Part shown: one piece after another, positions 34,066 to 43,788 of the stretch | How positions within the stretch are numbered: the first letter of the stretch is position 1 | Layout: every line of letters begins with the position of its first letter | The notes under the pieces: generated by a model | Database searches by the model: none | Told to the model about the DNA's origin: nothing | What the model saw: only the letters and a program-made list of their open reading frames with translations | Origin: PVC group bacterium | Lineage (GTDB): Bacteria; Verrucomicrobiota; Kiritimatiellia; CAIKKV01; CAITUY01 | Reading direction: 5' to 3' | Length of the DNA: 64,000 nt | NCBI GenBank assembly: GCA_945890715.1 | Contig: CAMDCX010000003.1 | Coordinates: forward strand, 1 to 64,000 | Position numbers and translations under genes: made by a program

Positions 34066-35418
34066 TCAACGCCGTCCGCGAAGTTTGCCCTTGCGAAGGA
34101 AGCCGTCATAATGCCGCATCAATAGATGAGATTCCACTTGTCGCATCGTATCCAGCATGACCCCGACCGTAATCAACAGGCTGGTTCCCCCGAAAAAGGA
34201 CGCCACCAACGAGGGCACATCAAATTGCCGGTTCATTACCGTTGGGATCACAGCAATAATGGTAAGGAATAACGCTCCCGCCAATGTAATCTTCGTCATG
34301 GTAGAATCCAGGAATTCGGCAGTGGGCCTGCCAGGCCGTACACCGGGCACATACCCGCCATACTTTTTGAGATCATCAGCAATCTGAACTGGATTAAACT
34401 GCGTAGCGACCCAAAAATACGAAAAGAACAAAATCATCACCCCATACAGAATCATGTGAAATAGCGCATCCGGGCCAAGTTGATTTGCAAGGGCATGCGC
34501 CCACGTCCAGGACTCGGGAAATCGTCTCAGGATTATCGCAGGAAACATTAGGAGCGACTGGGCAAAAATAATCGGCATGACACCCGAATAATTGACCCGT
34601 AACGGCATATAGGTACTCTGCCCGCCATACACTTTGCGACCCACGACACGCTTAGCATACTGAACAGGGATTTTTCGTTGCCCTTGGGTCAGCAGAATCG
34701 TCCCTGCCACTACCGCAAAGAGCGCCACCAACAAAATCACGCTAAAGATCGGATTAAACTGGCGAACCCCTTCAACGGCTGTAAACATCTGAATCGCATA
34801 CGCCACTGCGGAAGGCAATCGACTTACAATGCCCTCGGTAATGATGAGCGAAATACCATTTCCGATCCCCCGTTGGGTGATTTGTTCCCCAAGCCACATG
34901 ATAAACATGGATCCAGCTGTCACGGACACCACCGTCATAAACTTGAATCCAATTCCCGGGTTCAGGACAATCTGGTGGTTAAGCCCCATGCTCCCGGGAT
35001 TTTCAAGTGTAATGGCAAGGAACCATCCCTGAACAATGCAAAGAAACACGGTGAGGATACGGGAATACTGCGTAATTTTTTGCCGTCCCGAATCACCCTC
35101 GCGCGACAATCGCCCCAAGGTTGGCACGACTGCTGTTAAAAGCTGAAGGATAATGGAAGAGCTGATGTAAGGCATAATGCCCAACGCACCCACCGCGCAA
35201 TTGCTTAGAGCTCCGCCGCTGAACATATCCAGCAATCCCAGCATCCCGCCACCCGAGCTTTTCTCAACATCTGCAATCAGTCGCTGAAGTGCAAGAGGAT
35301 CCACCCCGGCAATAGGTACATTGGCTACAATCCGGCAGACAAATATCAAACCCATCGTGAACAAAATTCGCGCACGAAGCTCAGGGATCTTAAAACAATT
35401 TGTAAACGCAGATAGCAT
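34066..35418 (-). CDS. secY: Protein translocase subunit SecY
   Basis: A 450-residue inner-membrane channel with about ten membrane helices. Recognisable blocks include the plug-side GGGMLGLLDMFSGGALS region, GIMPYISSSIILQLL, the FIMWLGEQITQRGIGNGISLII segment and the cytoplasmic KYGGYVPGVRPG loop. With SecE (58713) it forms the translocon. ATG 35418 (MLSAFTNCFKIPELR) replaces the track start, whose 31 extra residues lie in rplO. Gene order rplO-secY-adk-map is standard. Confidence 0.97.
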   Translation of the reverse strand: MLSAFTNCFKIPELRARILFTMGLIFVCRIVANVPIAGVDPLALQRLIADVEKSSGGGMLGLLDMFSGGALSNCAVGALGIMPYISSSIILQLLTAVVPTLGRLSREGDSGRQKITQYSRILTVFLCIVQGWFLAITLENPGSMGLNHQIVLNPGIGFKFMTVVSVTAGSMFIMWLGEQITQRGIGNGISLIITEGIVSRLPSAVAYAIQMFTAVEGVRQFNPIFSVILLVALFAVVAGTILLTQGQRKIPVQYAKRVVGRKVYGGQSTYMPLRVNYSGVMPIIFAQSLLMFPAIILRRFPESWTWAHALANQLGPDALFHMILYGVMILFFSYFWVATQFNPVQIADDLKKYGGYVPGVRPGRPTAEFLDSTMTKITLAGALFLTIIAVIPTVMNRQFDVPSLVASFFGGTSLLITVGVMLDTMRQVESHLLMRHYDGFLRKGKLRGRR

Positions 35419-35446
35419 TTCGCCGTATCTTCTTCCTCTTACTGAC

Positions 35447-35887
35447 TTAAATAACTTCGCAGGATCCGCCAGCCGCCTCAATCTTGGCCTTTGCGCCGGC
35501 GCTGAATGCATGAGCCTTTACCGTCAATTTCTTACTGAGGGTTCCAACACCCAAAATCTTGATCCCGTCAAAGACTCCGTTTGCCAACCCCATTCCCTGA
35601 AACAACTCGGGAGTCACAACCGCACCCGTCTCGAACACGTTGAGGGATGAGATATTCACCGCAAGGAACTCCCTTCGTGAAATATTCTTGAAGCCTCTTT
35701 TTGGGATACGTCGAATCAGCCGCATCTGGCCGCCTTCAAACCCTGGCTTATGCTTATGCCCCGAACGAGCATATTGCCCCTTGTGTCCACGCCCCGAGGT
35801 TTTCCCGAGTCCTGAACCGGTCCCCCGCCCTAAACGTTTACGCGTTTTCCGCGACCCGATTTTATTTTTCAAAGAATGCAAATTCAT
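35447..35887 (-). CDS. rplO: 50S ribosomal protein L15
   Basis: A 146-residue protein starting [22 protein letters not shown] and containing the glycine/lysine-rich extended segment [15 protein letters not shown]. The C-terminal domain ([17 protein letters not shown]) is normal. The track start (36001) overlaps rpsE and is not used. In most spc operons rpmD (L30) precedes this gene; only 37 bases separate rplO from rpsE here, so rpmD is absent. Confidence 0.97.
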   Translation of the reverse strand: MNLHSLKNKIGSRKTRKRLGRGTGSGLGKTSGRGHKGQYARSGHKHKPGFEGGQMRLIRRIPKRGFKNISRREFLAVNISSLNVFETGAVVTPELFQGMGLANGVFDGIKILGVGTLSKKLTVKAHAFSAGAKAKIEAAGGSCEVI

Positions 35888-35924
35888 TGTGTGTATCCCG
35901 CCTCTGGAGTCAGTTATTCCTTGA

Positions 35925-36422
35925 TTATCCCTGTCGTGCAGCCATGATCTCCTCGCGAGACCGGAGATTTTCAAGCGCATCAATCGTGGCCTTAACCACA
36001 TTCACTTTATTGCCGCTACCCAGGGATTTCCCGAGCACATCATGCACGCCAGAAAGCTCCAGAACCGCGCGCATACCGCCACCGGCAATCACGCCGGTAC
36101 CTGCCGACGCGGGCTTTAACATCACATAACCACCGTCACACTGCCCCGTCACCTCGTGAGGAATCGTTCGATCTTTAAGGGTTACCTGGAACATGTTTCT
36201 CCGCGCGATTTCCCCGCCCTTTCGAATGGCGTCCGCCACCTCATTGGCCTTGCCAAATCCGTAACCCACCATCCCATTCCGATTGCCCACGACGACAATC
36301 GCGCTGAAGCTAAAACGTCGCCCGCCCTTCACCACTTTCGCGCAGCGGTTGACAAACACCACGCGCTCCTCGACCTCAGAAGAGGATGTCGAATTTCTAT
36401 CCGCTGTTGATCGTTCTTTCAC
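35925..36422 (-). CDS. rpsE: 30S ribosomal protein S5
   Basis: A 165-residue protein. The dsRBD-like N-terminal domain has [24 protein letters not shown], and the [29 protein letters not shown] block covers the decoding-fidelity region. The N-terminal 20 residues are Ser/Glu-rich and slightly extended. It lies within the spc operon between rplR and rplO. Confidence 0.97.
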   Translation of the reverse strand: MKERSTADRNSTSSSEVEERVVFVNRCAKVVKGGRRFSFSAIVVVGNRNGMVGYGFGKANEVADAIRKGGEIARRNMFQVTLKDRTIPHEVTGQCDGGYVMLKPASAGTGVIAGGGMRAVLELSGVHDVLGKSLGSGNKVNVVKATIDALENLRSREEIMAARQG

Positions 36423-36448
36423 GTTCTTCTCTTTCCTGGCTATCGGGG

Positions 36449-36802
36449 CTAAAATTTAAATCCCGCTTCACGCACGGCATCAGCAATCGCTTTGACTCGG
36501 CCGTGATACTTGTACCCGCCGCGGTCAAACACAATATCCTTGACGCCAACTTTTTTGGCAATTTCAGCCAACCGCTGACCAATCATTCTGGCACCCTCGG
36601 CGTTCTTCTTCCCCACACCGTCCTTGCCGGATGAGGAAACCGAAGCCAAAGTTGCCGCCTTTTCATCATCTACCAGCTGTGCATAGATATGCTTATTCGA
36701 CACCATGACACACAACCGAGCACGATCCGCTGTCCCGGAAATTTGCTTCCGAACACGGGCGTGCCGGCGCACACGACTTTCTTTTCTATCCACAATTTTC
36801 AT
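36449..36802 (-). CDS. rplR: 50S ribosomal protein L18
   Basis: A 117-residue 5S rRNA-binding protein. The arginine-rich N-terminus ([41 protein letters not shown]) and the end block [26 protein letters not shown] match the family closely. It starts just after the rplF stop, with a gap of about 3 bases. Confidence 0.97.
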   Translation of the reverse strand: MKIVDRKESRVRRHARVRKQISGTADRARLCVMVSNKHIYAQLVDDEKAATLASVSSSGKDGVGKKNAEGARMIGQRLAEIAKKVGVKDIVFDRGGYKYHGRVKAIADAVREAGFKF

Positions 36803-36805
36803 AGG

Positions 36806-37339
36806 TTAAGCCACCGTCTTTCCGGCCTTACGCCGGACATGTTCGCCTTTATAACGGACGCCCTTGCCCTTATAAGGCTCAGGCGGATAGAACGACCGGA
36901 TTCGGGCGGCGACATCGCCGACCATCTGCTTATCCGAACCGCTCACCGTAATGACACTTTCCTTAACCGACACCGTGATTCCCTTGGGGGTCTCGAACAC
37001 CACGGGGCTCGAATATCCAAGATTCATCGTCAGCTTGCTACCCTGCACGGCGGCACGAAACCCAACGCCTTGCAGTTCAAGTTCAATCACATATCCCTTG
37101 TCGACTCCCATCACCATATTAGCAATGAGACTTCGAATCAAACCATGCCGACTCCGTCCCGTCGCAGTATCCTCGGTGCAGGTTATGAGTACCGTACCAT
37201 CCTTGACATCCGCCTTAATAGACGGCATGAGTACAACGGATAGCTCTCCTTTGGGTCCCTTGGCCGACACCGTTGTGCCGCTCACCTGAACCGTCACACC
37301 GCTCGGGATGGCCACCGGTTTTTTGCCGATTCTTGACAT
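36806..37339 (-). CDS. rplF: 50S ribosomal protein L6
   Basis: A 177-residue protein starting MSRIGKKPVAIPSGVTV. The C-terminal signature PPEPYKGKGVRYKGEHVRRKAGK is the family hallmark. Two repeated alpha-beta domains bind 23S rRNA near the sarcin-ricin loop. The length is normal, and it lies 77 bases downstream of rpsH. Confidence 0.98.
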   Translation of the reverse strand: MSRIGKKPVAIPSGVTVQVSGTTVSAKGPKGELSVVLMPSIKADVKDGTVLITCTEDTATGRSRHGLIRSLIANMVMGVDKGYVIELELQGVGFRAAVQGSKLTMNLGYSSPVVFETPKGITVSVKESVITVSGSDKQMVGDVAARIRSFYPPEPYKGKGVRYKGEHVRRKAGKTVA

Positions 37340-37416
37340 TCTTTATCCCCTCTTTAAATCTGATTACCCGCGCCCTCCCAGGCAACGGAGCCGATCCATT
37401 CGCCGACTAAGGCGGT

Positions 37417-37815
37417 TTACCAAATCTGGCAGAGCAACTCGCCTCCAACACGTTTTTGACGCGCCTCACTATCCGTCATGATTCCCGCGGGTGTGCTAAT
37501 AATCGAGACACCCATGCCGCCCAGCACCAGCGGGATCTGATCGAACCCAACATAGCGCCGAAGTCCCGGTTTACTGACCCGACGCAATCCTCGGATCGTG
37601 GGCTTCCGGTTGGCATCATATTTTAGCACCACCCTCAAGGTCTTCTCCCGACCGATGCCCTCGACAGAAATATCGCGGACATAGCCTTCCTTTTTCAAAA
37701 TAACTGCAATCGCACCTTTCATCATTGAATGGCCGATGTCAGTTGTTTTCAAGCCCGCTTCGGATGCATTCCGTATGCGGTTCAACATGTCACTGATTGG
37801 ATCCGACAAACTCAT
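37417..37815 (-). CDS. rpsH: 30S ribosomal protein S8
   Basis: A 132-residue protein starting [21 protein letters not shown] and ending in the family block [34 protein letters not shown]. It binds helix 21 of 16S rRNA and in enterobacteria represses the spc operon. The track's extra 27 residues overlap rpsN and were removed. Confidence 0.97.
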   Translation of the reverse strand: MSLSDPISDMLNRIRNASEAGLKTTDIGHSMMKGAIAVILKKEGYVRDISVEGIGREKTLRVVLKYDANRKPTIRGLRRVSKPGLRRYVGFDQIPLVLGGMGVSIISTPAGIMTDSEARQKRVGGELLCQIW

Positions 37816-37826
37816 AGGCTCTCCTT

Positions 37827-38012
37827 TTACCAGCTCGCCTTTATCACGCCGGGGATCAATCCCACGGACGCTAGTTCCCGGAAGCAAATACGACATACCT
37901 GGAACTTACGCATATACGCATGGCGTCGCCCGCAGCGCTTACAACGGTTATAGCGACGCGTGCTAAATTTCGGCTTGCGGCTCGCCTTTATTTCTTGTGA
38001 TTTCTTAGCCAA
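37827..38012 (-). CDS. rpsN: 30S ribosomal protein S14 type Z
   Basis: A 61-residue short, zinc-binding form. It has [25 protein letters not shown] with four cysteine ligands and the ASW C-terminus (PGVIKASW). It starts 21 bases after the rplE stop. The short zinc form is the usual one outside Proteobacteria. Confidence 0.97.
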   Translation of the reverse strand: MAKKSQEIKASRKPKFSTRRYNRCKRCGRRHAYMRKFQVCRICFRELASVGLIPGVIKASW

Positions 38013-38033
38013 AAGAACGTCCTCCCTGCCGCG

Positions 38034-38576
38034 CTACTTGTGCGCCTTCGCGAATGGAATTCCGGTCAGCGTGAGCAGTTCACGCGCCCGTGCGTCCGTT
38101 GACGCCGATGTGACAATCGTCACGTTCATACCCTGTACCTTCTTGACATCGTCTGGATCAATTTCTGGAAAAATCGTCTGCTCCTGAAGCCCAAAGGTGT
38201 AACTTCCTCGTCCATCAAAACCCCGTACCGGCAAACCCCGAAAATCCCGAATTCGAGGTAGCGCAGCGTGAATCAGGCGCTCCAGAAAATCATACATCCG
38301 CTCGCCGCGAAGAGTAACTTTTGCCCCCACCGGCATCCCCTGCCGAAGTTTGAAATTTGAGATACTCTTGCGCGCCTTGGTAATCACAGCCTTCTGACCT
38401 GTGATGCGTCCCAAATCATCCGCAATAGTTTTGATCTGATCCTTGTCCATGGATGCATTAAAGCCCATGTTTAGATTGACCTTTAGAATGCGCGGAACGT
38501 CCATCACGTTCTTGCATCCCAGCGCTTTCATCAGCGCAGGTACAATCTCCGTCTTATATTTTGCCTTAAGTCCCAT
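38034..38576 (-). CDS. rplE: 50S ribosomal protein L5
   Basis: A 180-residue 5S rRNA-binding protein. It has the LKVNLNMGFNASMDKD start region, where most have VVxNMGxGEA, then RITGQKAVITKARKSISNFKLRQGMPVGAKVTLRG and GLQEQTIFPEIDPDDV. The length is normal. It lies between rplX and rpsN. Confidence 0.97.
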   Translation of the reverse strand: MGLKAKYKTEIVPALMKALGCKNVMDVPRILKVNLNMGFNASMDKDQIKTIADDLGRITGQKAVITKARKSISNFKLRQGMPVGAKVTLRGERMYDFLERLIHAALPRIRDFRGLPVRGFDGRGSYTFGLQEQTIFPEIDPDDVKKVQGMNVTIVTSASTDARARELLTLTGIPFAKAHK

Positions 38577-38584
38577 AATCCACC

Positions 38585-38896
38585 TTACGTATCAAGCGCC
38601 TGGGCGCATTTTTTACACTTTCGAACGCGCTTATCACCTTCAGTCACGCGTTTCACCCTCACCGCCTTTTTGCAGTGCTGGCAATAGAGCATAAGATTCG
38701 ACAACTCAATAGAGGCTTCCTTCCGGGTAATCCCGCCCTTTGGATTGTCTTGCGACTTCCGAAGGTGTTTTGTCACCAGATTGAGTCCCTCCACAATGGC
38801 TCGGTTCTTGCCCAGAAGCATCTGAAGCACTTTTCCCTGCTTGCCCTTTTCGCGACCGCGAATTTTTACAACGATATCGTTTCGCCGAATATTCAT
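38585..38896 (-). CDS. rplX: 50S ribosomal protein L24 (with Cys4 site)
   Basis: A 103-residue protein with an N-terminal KOW motif (VVKIRGREKGKQGKVLQML). The C-terminal part carries two CxxC pairs (YCQHCKK and KCKKCAQ), as in L24 of many non-proteobacterial lineages. It initiates assembly of the large subunit. Confidence 0.96.
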   Translation of the reverse strand: MNIRRNDIVVKIRGREKGKQGKVLQMLLGKNRAIVEGLNLVTKHLRKSQDNPKGGITRKEASIELSNLMLYCQHCKKAVRVKRVTEGDKRVRKCKKCAQALDT

Positions 38897-38908
38897 GCAT
38901 TCCTCTTC

Positions 38909-39274
38909 CTACAACACTTCGGGTGCCAATGAGACGATCTTCATGTAGTTTTTCTCGCGAAGCTCTCGAGCAACCGGGCCAAAAATACGGGTTCCCAAAG
39001 GGTTCAACTTTTCATCCACAAGAACCACCGCGTTGGTATCAAACCGCACCGCCGAACCGTCCGAACGACGGATCGGTTGCTTGGTGCGGACAATAATCGC
39101 GCGACAGACCTGTCCCTTCTTCACCATCCCCGTGGGTTGGGCTTCCTTTACCGCAACCCGAATCAAATCTCCAATGTGGGCATACATCTTCCGCTGCCCG
39201 ATCAGGCGAAAACAACGAACGCTCCGCGCGCCGGTATTATCTGCCACATCAAGGTTTGTTTCTTCTTGAATCAT
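38909..39274 (-). CDS. rplN: 50S ribosomal protein L14
   Basis: A 121-residue protein starting [26 protein letters not shown], with the [26 protein letters not shown] signature. It is almost invariant in length among bacteria and fits here. It binds 23S rRNA near the interface with the small subunit. Confidence 0.98.
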   Translation of the reverse strand: MIQEETNLDVADNTGARSVRCFRLIGQRKMYAHIGDLIRVAVKEAQPTGMVKKGQVCRAIIVRTKQPIRRSDGSAVRFDTNAVVLVDEKLNPLGTRIFGPVARELREKNYMKIVSLAPEVL

Positions 39275-39288
39275 GGTCGTTTATCCAG

Positions 39289-39564
39289 TTACTGGCGTTT
39301 CCCTATTTCCAAGACTTCGACCAGTCGCCACCGCTTAAGCTTGCTCAGCGGACGCGTTTCGACAATCGTGACATGATCGCCTACTTTGGCCTTGCCTTCC
39401 TCGTCATGAGCATAGAACTTCTTGGACTGACGCATTTCCTTGCCATACAAGGGATGCCTCGTCTTGCGCTCCACGCTTACCACTATGGTCTTCTGCATTG
39501 AAGCGCTGACTACCACACCTGCCCGCTCCTTGCGAAGGCCCCTATCGGTTTCCGTTTCTGCCAT
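39289..39564 (-). CDS. rpsQ: 30S ribosomal protein S17
   Basis: A 91-residue protein with [27 protein letters not shown] and the [26 protein letters not shown]-fold end block. ATG 39564 ([12 protein letters not shown]) is preferred over the track's TTG because GAGG lies just upstream. It begins 5 bases after the rpmC stop. Confidence 0.97.
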   Translation of the reverse strand: MAETETDRGLRKERAGVVVSASMQKTIVVSVERKTRHPLYGKEMRQSKKFYAHDEEGKAKVGDHVTIVETRPLSKLKRWRLVEVLEIGKRQ

Positions 39565-39569
39565 AATCC

Positions 39570-39767
39570 TCAACCTTGCTGGCGACGCCGCTCGATCATC
39601 ACCGTCTTCGCACGGGCAATATCCCGGCGAAGGCTGCGAATCCGTGACGGCTGTTCAATCTGGCTCGCCGATTTTCGAATTTTCAACGTACGCAACTCTT
39701 TCTCCATGTCGGAGTTTTGTTGCGCAAGTTCCTCTTTATTAAACTCTCTCAGTTTCGCGGCCTTCAT
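39570..39767 (-). CDS. rpmC: 50S ribosomal protein L29
   Basis: A 65-residue helical protein starting [17 protein letters not shown] and ending [24 protein letters not shown], which matches the family KxxRRxIARxxTxL motif. It lies near the peptide exit tunnel and contacts trigger factor and SRP. Confidence 0.95.
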   Translation of the reverse strand: MKAAKLREFNKEELAQQNSDMEKELRTLKIRKSASQIEQPSRIRSLRRDIARAKTVMIERRRQQG

Positions 39768-39798
39768 GGCGTCCGCACCCCTGTCCTGTTTGGCCCGG

Positions 39799-40212
39799 TT
39801 ACCCGTGCCGTTTCACAAACATCGTCCGGATCGGCAACTTTGCCGCCGCCAGACGCAACGATTCCCTTGCCAACTGTTCGGTCACGCCGTCAACTTCAAA
39901 CAACATGGCCCCTGGAAGAATAACCGAAACCCAGCAGTCCAGAGGGCCCTTACCCTTACCCGACCGCGTTTCAAGAGGTTTCTTACTGACCGGCTTATCC
40001 GGAAAAATCCGCAACCAGACCTTGCCCCGGCGCTTCATATTTCGGTTCATCGCCACGCGACAAGCCTCAATCTGAGTCGCCTTGACCCACGCCCGATCCA
40101 ACGCTTTCAGCCCGTACTCTCCGAAAGCCAGGGTGTTCCCTGAATGCGCAGTTCCCTTCCGGGAACCCCGCTGCACCATACGGTGCTTCACACGTTTAGG
40201 CATAAGCGGCAT
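39799..40212 (-). CDS. rplP: 50S ribosomal protein L16
   Basis: A 137-residue protein with [21 protein letters not shown], the [33 protein letters not shown] block and [11 protein letters not shown]. The GKGKG region faces the A-site tRNA. The ATG at 40212 has AAGGGG upstream; a second ATG (40203) is in frame. It overlaps the end of rpsC by about 17 bases. Confidence 0.97.
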   Translation of the reverse strand: MPLMPKRVKHRMVQRGSRKGTAHSGNTLAFGEYGLKALDRAWVKATQIEACRVAMNRNMKRRGKVWLRIFPDKPVSKKPLETRSGKGKGPLDCWVSVILPGAMLFEVDGVTEQLARESLRLAAAKLPIRTMFVKRHG

Positions 40213-40864
40213 TAGATCGTCCCCTTACTGCCTTCTCAGGCTCTTCCTTTTCTTTACAAATCCAGACTTTGACACCAATTTTACCGGCCGTGGTATTTGC
40301 CTCGGCAAATCCGTAGTCAATGTTCGCGCGAAGCGTATGCAGAGGAATCGTCCCCTCCTTGTACCACTCCACACGGGCCAGTTCGGATCCCCCAAGCCGC
40401 CCGGCGCACTTGATGCGGATTCCCTTGACACCCAATTCCATGGCCATTTTGATCGCCCGCTTCATCGCCCGGCGAAATGACACCCGTCGCTCCATCTGCA
40501 ACGCCACGCTCTCGGCGACCAATTGCGCATTCGTGTCCGGACTCCGGATCTCACGAATCTCCAAATAGATCTCCTTGCTTGTTATCTTCGCGATTTCATC
40601 GCGTATTCGATCCAGATCCTGGCCCTTTCGGCCGATCACGATGCCAGGACGCGCGGTACATATGGTGGCGCGAACACGGTTCGCATACCGCTCAATAATG
40701 ATCTCCGCCACAGCAGCCGCATCCAAACGCTTTTTCACGAGGTCACGGATCTTCAGGTCTTCCATCAGCAGGGTACCGCAGGTTTTCTTATCAGCAAACC
40801 AGCGGGACTTCCACGCCTTAGTGACGGCAATCCTGAGTCCAATCGGATTGATTTTCTGTCCCAA
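40196..40864 (-). CDS. rpsC: 30S ribosomal protein S3
   Basis: A 222-residue protein starting [30 protein letters not shown] domain (about 40-110, [18 protein letters not shown]) and the C-terminal [41 protein letters not shown] block are conserved. It lines the mRNA entry site. The length is normal. Confidence 0.98.
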   Translation of the reverse strand: MGQKINPIGLRIAVTKAWKSRWFADKKTCGTLLMEDLKIRDLVKKRLDAAAVAEIIIERYANRVRATICTARPGIVIGRKGQDLDRIRDEIAKITSKEIYLEIREIRSPDTNAQLVAESVALQMERRVSFRRAMKRAIKMAMELGVKGIRIKCAGRLGGSELARVEWYKEGTIPLHTLRANIDYGFAEANTTAGKIGVKVWICKEKEEPEKAVRGRSNAAYA

Positions 40865-40900
40865 AACGAATCTCCTTTCACATCTCCCGGCATCCGCCGG

Positions 40901-41236
40901 TCACTTCCCGTCTGACAACACAATCGTAATGTGGCTGGTCCGTTTCCGGATCCGACTCACCATACCACGCGAACGCGCCCAAAAACGCTTCATCGCCGGT
41001 CCTTCGCCGATCGTGGCCTCTTTCACTCGCAGATCATCCGCAGAAAGCTTTGCGTTATTTTCCGCATTAGCCACCGCCGAACGAATCGTCTTCTCCAACT
41101 GCCGCGCGGCCTTGCGCTCACTAAATTCAACCGTCTTGATTGCATCGGCCACCGGCAGACCTTGAATAGCCCTCGCCATATCCCGCGCCTTACGCGGAGA
41201 CAGACGCACATACTTGGTCACTGCTTTGACTTCCAT
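40901..41236 (-). CDS. rplV: 50S ribosomal protein L22
   Basis: A 111-residue protein starting MEVKAVTKYVRLSPRKARDMARAIQG. The beta-hairpin that lines the exit tunnel (GPAMKRFWARSRGMVSRIRKRTSHITIVL) is intact. The track start (41353) adds 39 residues lying in the preceding unknown gene and is not used. Normally rpsS lies directly upstream; here a 164-codon gene intervenes. Confidence 0.97.
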   Translation of the reverse strand: MEVKAVTKYVRLSPRKARDMARAIQGLPVADAIKTVEFSERKAARQLEKTIRSAVANAENNAKLSADDLRVKEATIGEGPAMKRFWARSRGMVSRIRKRTSHITIVLSDGK

Positions 41237-41246
41237 TGCCTTACTC

Positions 41247-41741
41247 CTAGTTCCCGAAACCGGTAACAACAACTGCCCGGTCCTGAACCCTGGGAAATGC
41301 CCGATTCGTCTTCTGGATAACAGCTCCGGCAACCGCCGCCCGAACATCCACAACCCGCATCGTGGCCACAGCCCGATCCTCTTGCATCACCGCGAACTGC
41401 AGACCCGGCTTTACACCGTCCTGTCGCCCGCCGTCAAGGATCACCATGCCCAGCTCTTTGTTTACGTCTAAAATTCTAAACTCTTTTTTCCTCATTTCGG
41501 CTGGGGCAACGGGCCTTCCGCCCCTCCCCCCCGCCGTTTCATAGTCCCGGCTATCCTCCCGGGCTCTCAAAACATCCACTTCCGCCTTCGTCATGGCCAG
41601 CGCCTCGGTCAAGTATTTAACCTGACGCCGGAGACATTCGTCTTGGCCTCCGTCAACTCCCGCCTTTAAACTGTACCCCACCAGCAGGCACACAATAGCG
41701 AGAGTCAATCCAAACCGCCGCGCCTTATTTCCCGCACGCAT
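41247..41741 (-). CDS. Predicted envelope protein inserted in the S10 operon
   Basis: A 164-residue protein that I do not recognise by name. It has an N-terminal signal or membrane segment (about 10-28), a short helical, coiled-coil-like part (about 32-62), a Gly/Pro linker, and a small beta-rich domain at about 85-162. That domain (KEFRILDVNKELGMVILDGGRQDGVKPGLQFAVMQ) resembles the FlgT C-terminal-like repeat unit found in many PVC envelope proteins. It starts 4 bases after rpsS and ends 10 bases before rplV, so it must be co-transcribed and probably co-translated with ribosomal proteins. Nothing links it to the ribosome by sequence. Alternative readings are a recent insertion or a conserved clade-specific arrangement. 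Confidence 0.7.
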   Translation of the reverse strand: MRAGNKARRFGLTLAIVCLLVGYSLKAGVDGGQDECLRRQVKYLTEALAMTKAEVDVLRAREDSRDYETAGGRGGRPVAPAEMRKKEFRILDVNKELGMVILDGGRQDGVKPGLQFAVMQEDRAVATMRVVDVRAAVAGAVIQKTNRAFPRVQDRAVVVTGFGN

Positions 41742-41745
41742 ACGA

Positions 41746-42030
41746 CTACTTCAACGCCACCGTCTTATCGGTATGCGTGCCGTGCTTTCGGAAAATGCGT
41801 GTTGGTGCAAATTCACCCAAACGATGACTCACCATATGCTCCGTGATGTACACGGGAACATGCTGCTTGCCATTGTGTACGGCTAGCGTATGCCCGACAA
41901 ACTCAGGAACAATCATGGAACGACGGGACCACGTCTTGACCACGCGCTTTTCGCCAACGCGATTCATTTTCTCGACGCGCTCCAGAAGCTTCTCATCAAC
42001 AAACGGCCCCTTTTTTAATGAACGGCCCAT
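41746..42030 (-). CDS. rpsS: 30S ribosomal protein S19
   Basis: A 94-residue protein starting [23 protein letters not shown], with the [46 protein letters not shown] core. The length is normal. It forms a complex with S13 at the head of the small subunit. The next gene downstream is the inserted envelope protein rather than rplV. Confidence 0.98.
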   Translation of the reverse strand: MGRSLKKGPFVDEKLLERVEKMNRVGEKRVVKTWSRRSMIVPEFVGHTLAVHNGKQHVPVYITEHMVSHRLGEFAPTRIFRKHGTHTDKTVALK

Positions 42031-42033
42031 GGC

Positions 42034-42858
42034 TTACTTTCTCCGCCTGACAATAAATTTGCTCGACGTCTTCCGTCCCGCACGGGTCTTCTTGCCCTTC
42101 GTGAGCTGACCCCACGGCGTCACCGGGTGACCACCGCCGGACGTACGACCTTCACCGCCACCCATCGGATGGTCAACCGGGTTCATCGCCACACCACGTA
42201 CAGTGGGCCGAATCCCCTTCCAACGCTTACGCCCGGCCTTGCCCAGGCAAATTCCATCATGATCCAAATTACCAACCTGGCCAATCGTCGCCTGACACTC
42301 CACATTGATTTGCCGAATTTCACCTGACGGCAACTTCACCTGAGCGTACCCCCCCTCACGCGACATCAACTGTGCGGTCTGACCAGCACTGCGAACCAAT
42401 TGCGCTCCGCATCCCGCCGTCAACTCGATATTGTGAATCGGCAAACCAAGCGGAATTTTCGCAAGGGGCAAGGCATTTCCATTAATCGGTTCGGCATCCG
42501 GACCTGACATCACCGTTGTGCCAACCTCCAACCCAACCGGGGCCAGAATATAACGTTTTTCCCCGTCCTTGTAGGCGAGAAGGGCAATGCGAGCCGTTCG
42601 GTTCGGATCATATTCAATCGCTTGAACCTTAGCGGGAATACCAACTTTATTCCGCTTGAAATCAATAATTCGGTAGTGATGCCGGTGCCCACCGCCACGA
42701 TGACGAACGGTGATTCGTCCCGCAGAATTGCGTCCCGCTTTCGACTTCTGTGATTTCGTGAGCGACCGCTCTGGCTTGCTCCGGGTTATTTCATCAAACG
42801 TCGAGAGCTGCGTGTGTCGCATACTCGGCGTCGTCGGTTTGTAGGTTTTCAGCGCCAT
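42034..42858 (-). CDS. rplB: 50S ribosomal protein L2
   Basis: A 274-residue protein with [43 protein letters not shown], and the C-terminal [23 protein letters not shown] peptidyl-transferase-proximal block, with His in [10 protein letters not shown]. The length is normal. It is required for subunit association. Confidence 0.98.
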   Translation of the reverse strand: MALKTYKPTTPSMRHTQLSTFDEITRSKPERSLTKSQKSKAGRNSAGRITVRHRGGGHRHHYRIIDFKRNKVGIPAKVQAIEYDPNRTARIALLAYKDGEKRYILAPVGLEVGTTVMSGPDAEPINGNALPLAKIPLGLPIHNIELTAGCGAQLVRSAGQTAQLMSREGGYAQVKLPSGEIRQINVECQATIGQVGNLDHDGICLGKAGRKRWKGIRPTVRGVAMNPVDHPMGGGEGRTSGGGHPVTPWGQLTKGKKTRAGRKTSSKFIVRRRK

Positions 42859-42868
42859 GTCGTGCTTC

Positions 42869-43150
42869 CTATTCCAAATCTATCTTATCGCCTTCTCTCA
42901 AAGTCACCACCGCGCGCTTCCAGGCCGGCTTCTTACCGGAATGAACCGTGCGTTCACGACAAGCCTTACCATCGTAATTCATGGTATTGACCTTCATGAC
43001 CTTGACCTTGAAAAAATCCTCAATCGCCTTTTTAATCTCAAGCTTGTTAGCCGAGGGATCAACCTTAAATAAATATTTGTTTTGCCCAGCAAGTAACGAC
43101 CCCTTCTCCGTGATATGCAGACCACGAACTGCGGAAAGTGAATTTTTCAT
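42869..43150 (-). CDS. rplW: 50S ribosomal protein L23
   Basis: A 93-residue protein with [55 protein letters not shown], the family fold including the exit-tunnel loop. Its ATG overlaps the rplD stop (ATGA). It is a docking site for trigger factor and SRP. Confidence 0.97.
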   Translation of the reverse strand: MKNSLSAVRGLHITEKGSLLAGQNKYLFKVDPSANKLEIKKAIEDFFKVKVMKVNTMNYDGKACRERTVHSGKKPAWKRAVVTLREGDKIDLE

Positions 43151-43788
43151 GATTTCCTCCCCGGCTCGCCCTCAAGCCGCGCCTTCAACTGATCCATCGC
43201 GGCACGCGTTACCACGGTCACGGGAAAACGAACCAGTTGAAACGTGCTAACATCCCGGGCCGTTGTCGCCTCCACCTGAGGCAGATTTCGGAACGCGCAA
43301 AGCAGATTTTTATCCAGCTTGTCAACCACGATCAGAACGCCCTGCTTAAGCCCTAACGATTTCAACAACGCGACTGCGGTCTTCGTCTTAGGCTCCGTCA
43401 CCGTCAGCTTTTCCAGAACCCGTATACGATCTTCCCGGATCAGATCGCTTAAGGCGCTACGAAATGCCAGACGTGCGACTTTCACCGGAATGCGCTTCGC
43501 GTAACTCCGCGGATGGGGACCATGAGCCACACCACCGCCCCGCCACACAGGAGATTGCCGGAAACCAGCCCGGGCACGCCCGGTTCCTTTTTGTTTCCAC
43601 GGCTTCTTGTTGCTACCCGCCACGGCACCCTTTCCAAGAGTGGAGGCCGACCCCGCGCGTAATCCTGCCTGATAGGCCACGATAACATCACGAACAGCCT
43701 GCTGACCCTTGCTCGTCATCAGCTCGTCCGGGAAGTCAACCTTCGCCAACGAGGATCCTTTCATGTCATAGACAGAAAGCTTGCTCAT
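43147..43788 (-). CDS. rplD: 50S ribosomal protein L4
   Basis: A 213-residue protein with KPWKQKGTGRARAGFRQSPVWRGGGVAHGPHPRSY, the arginine-rich loop that reaches the exit tunnel, and an intact C-terminal domain (VLIVVDKLDKNLLCAFRNLPQVE). In Escherichia coli it represses the S10 operon; whether it does so here cannot be seen. It overlaps rplC by four bases. Confidence 0.97.
   Translation of the reverse strand: MSKLSVYDMKGSSLAKVDFPDELMTSKGQQAVRDVIVAYQAGLRAGSASTLGKGAVAGSNKKPWKQKGTGRARAGFRQSPVWRGGGVAHGPHPRSYAKRIPVKVARLAFRSALSDLIREDRIRVLEKLTVTEPKTKTAVALLKSLGLKQGVLIVVDKLDKNLLCAFRNLPQVEATTARDVSTFQLVRFPVTVVTRAAMDQLKARLEGEPGRKS

Noticed and set aside
34041-34109. N-terminally extended adenylate kinase from the ORF track
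   Set aside because: The extra 23 residues overlap the secY end and do not match the family, which begins at MKTIILLGGPGAGKG.
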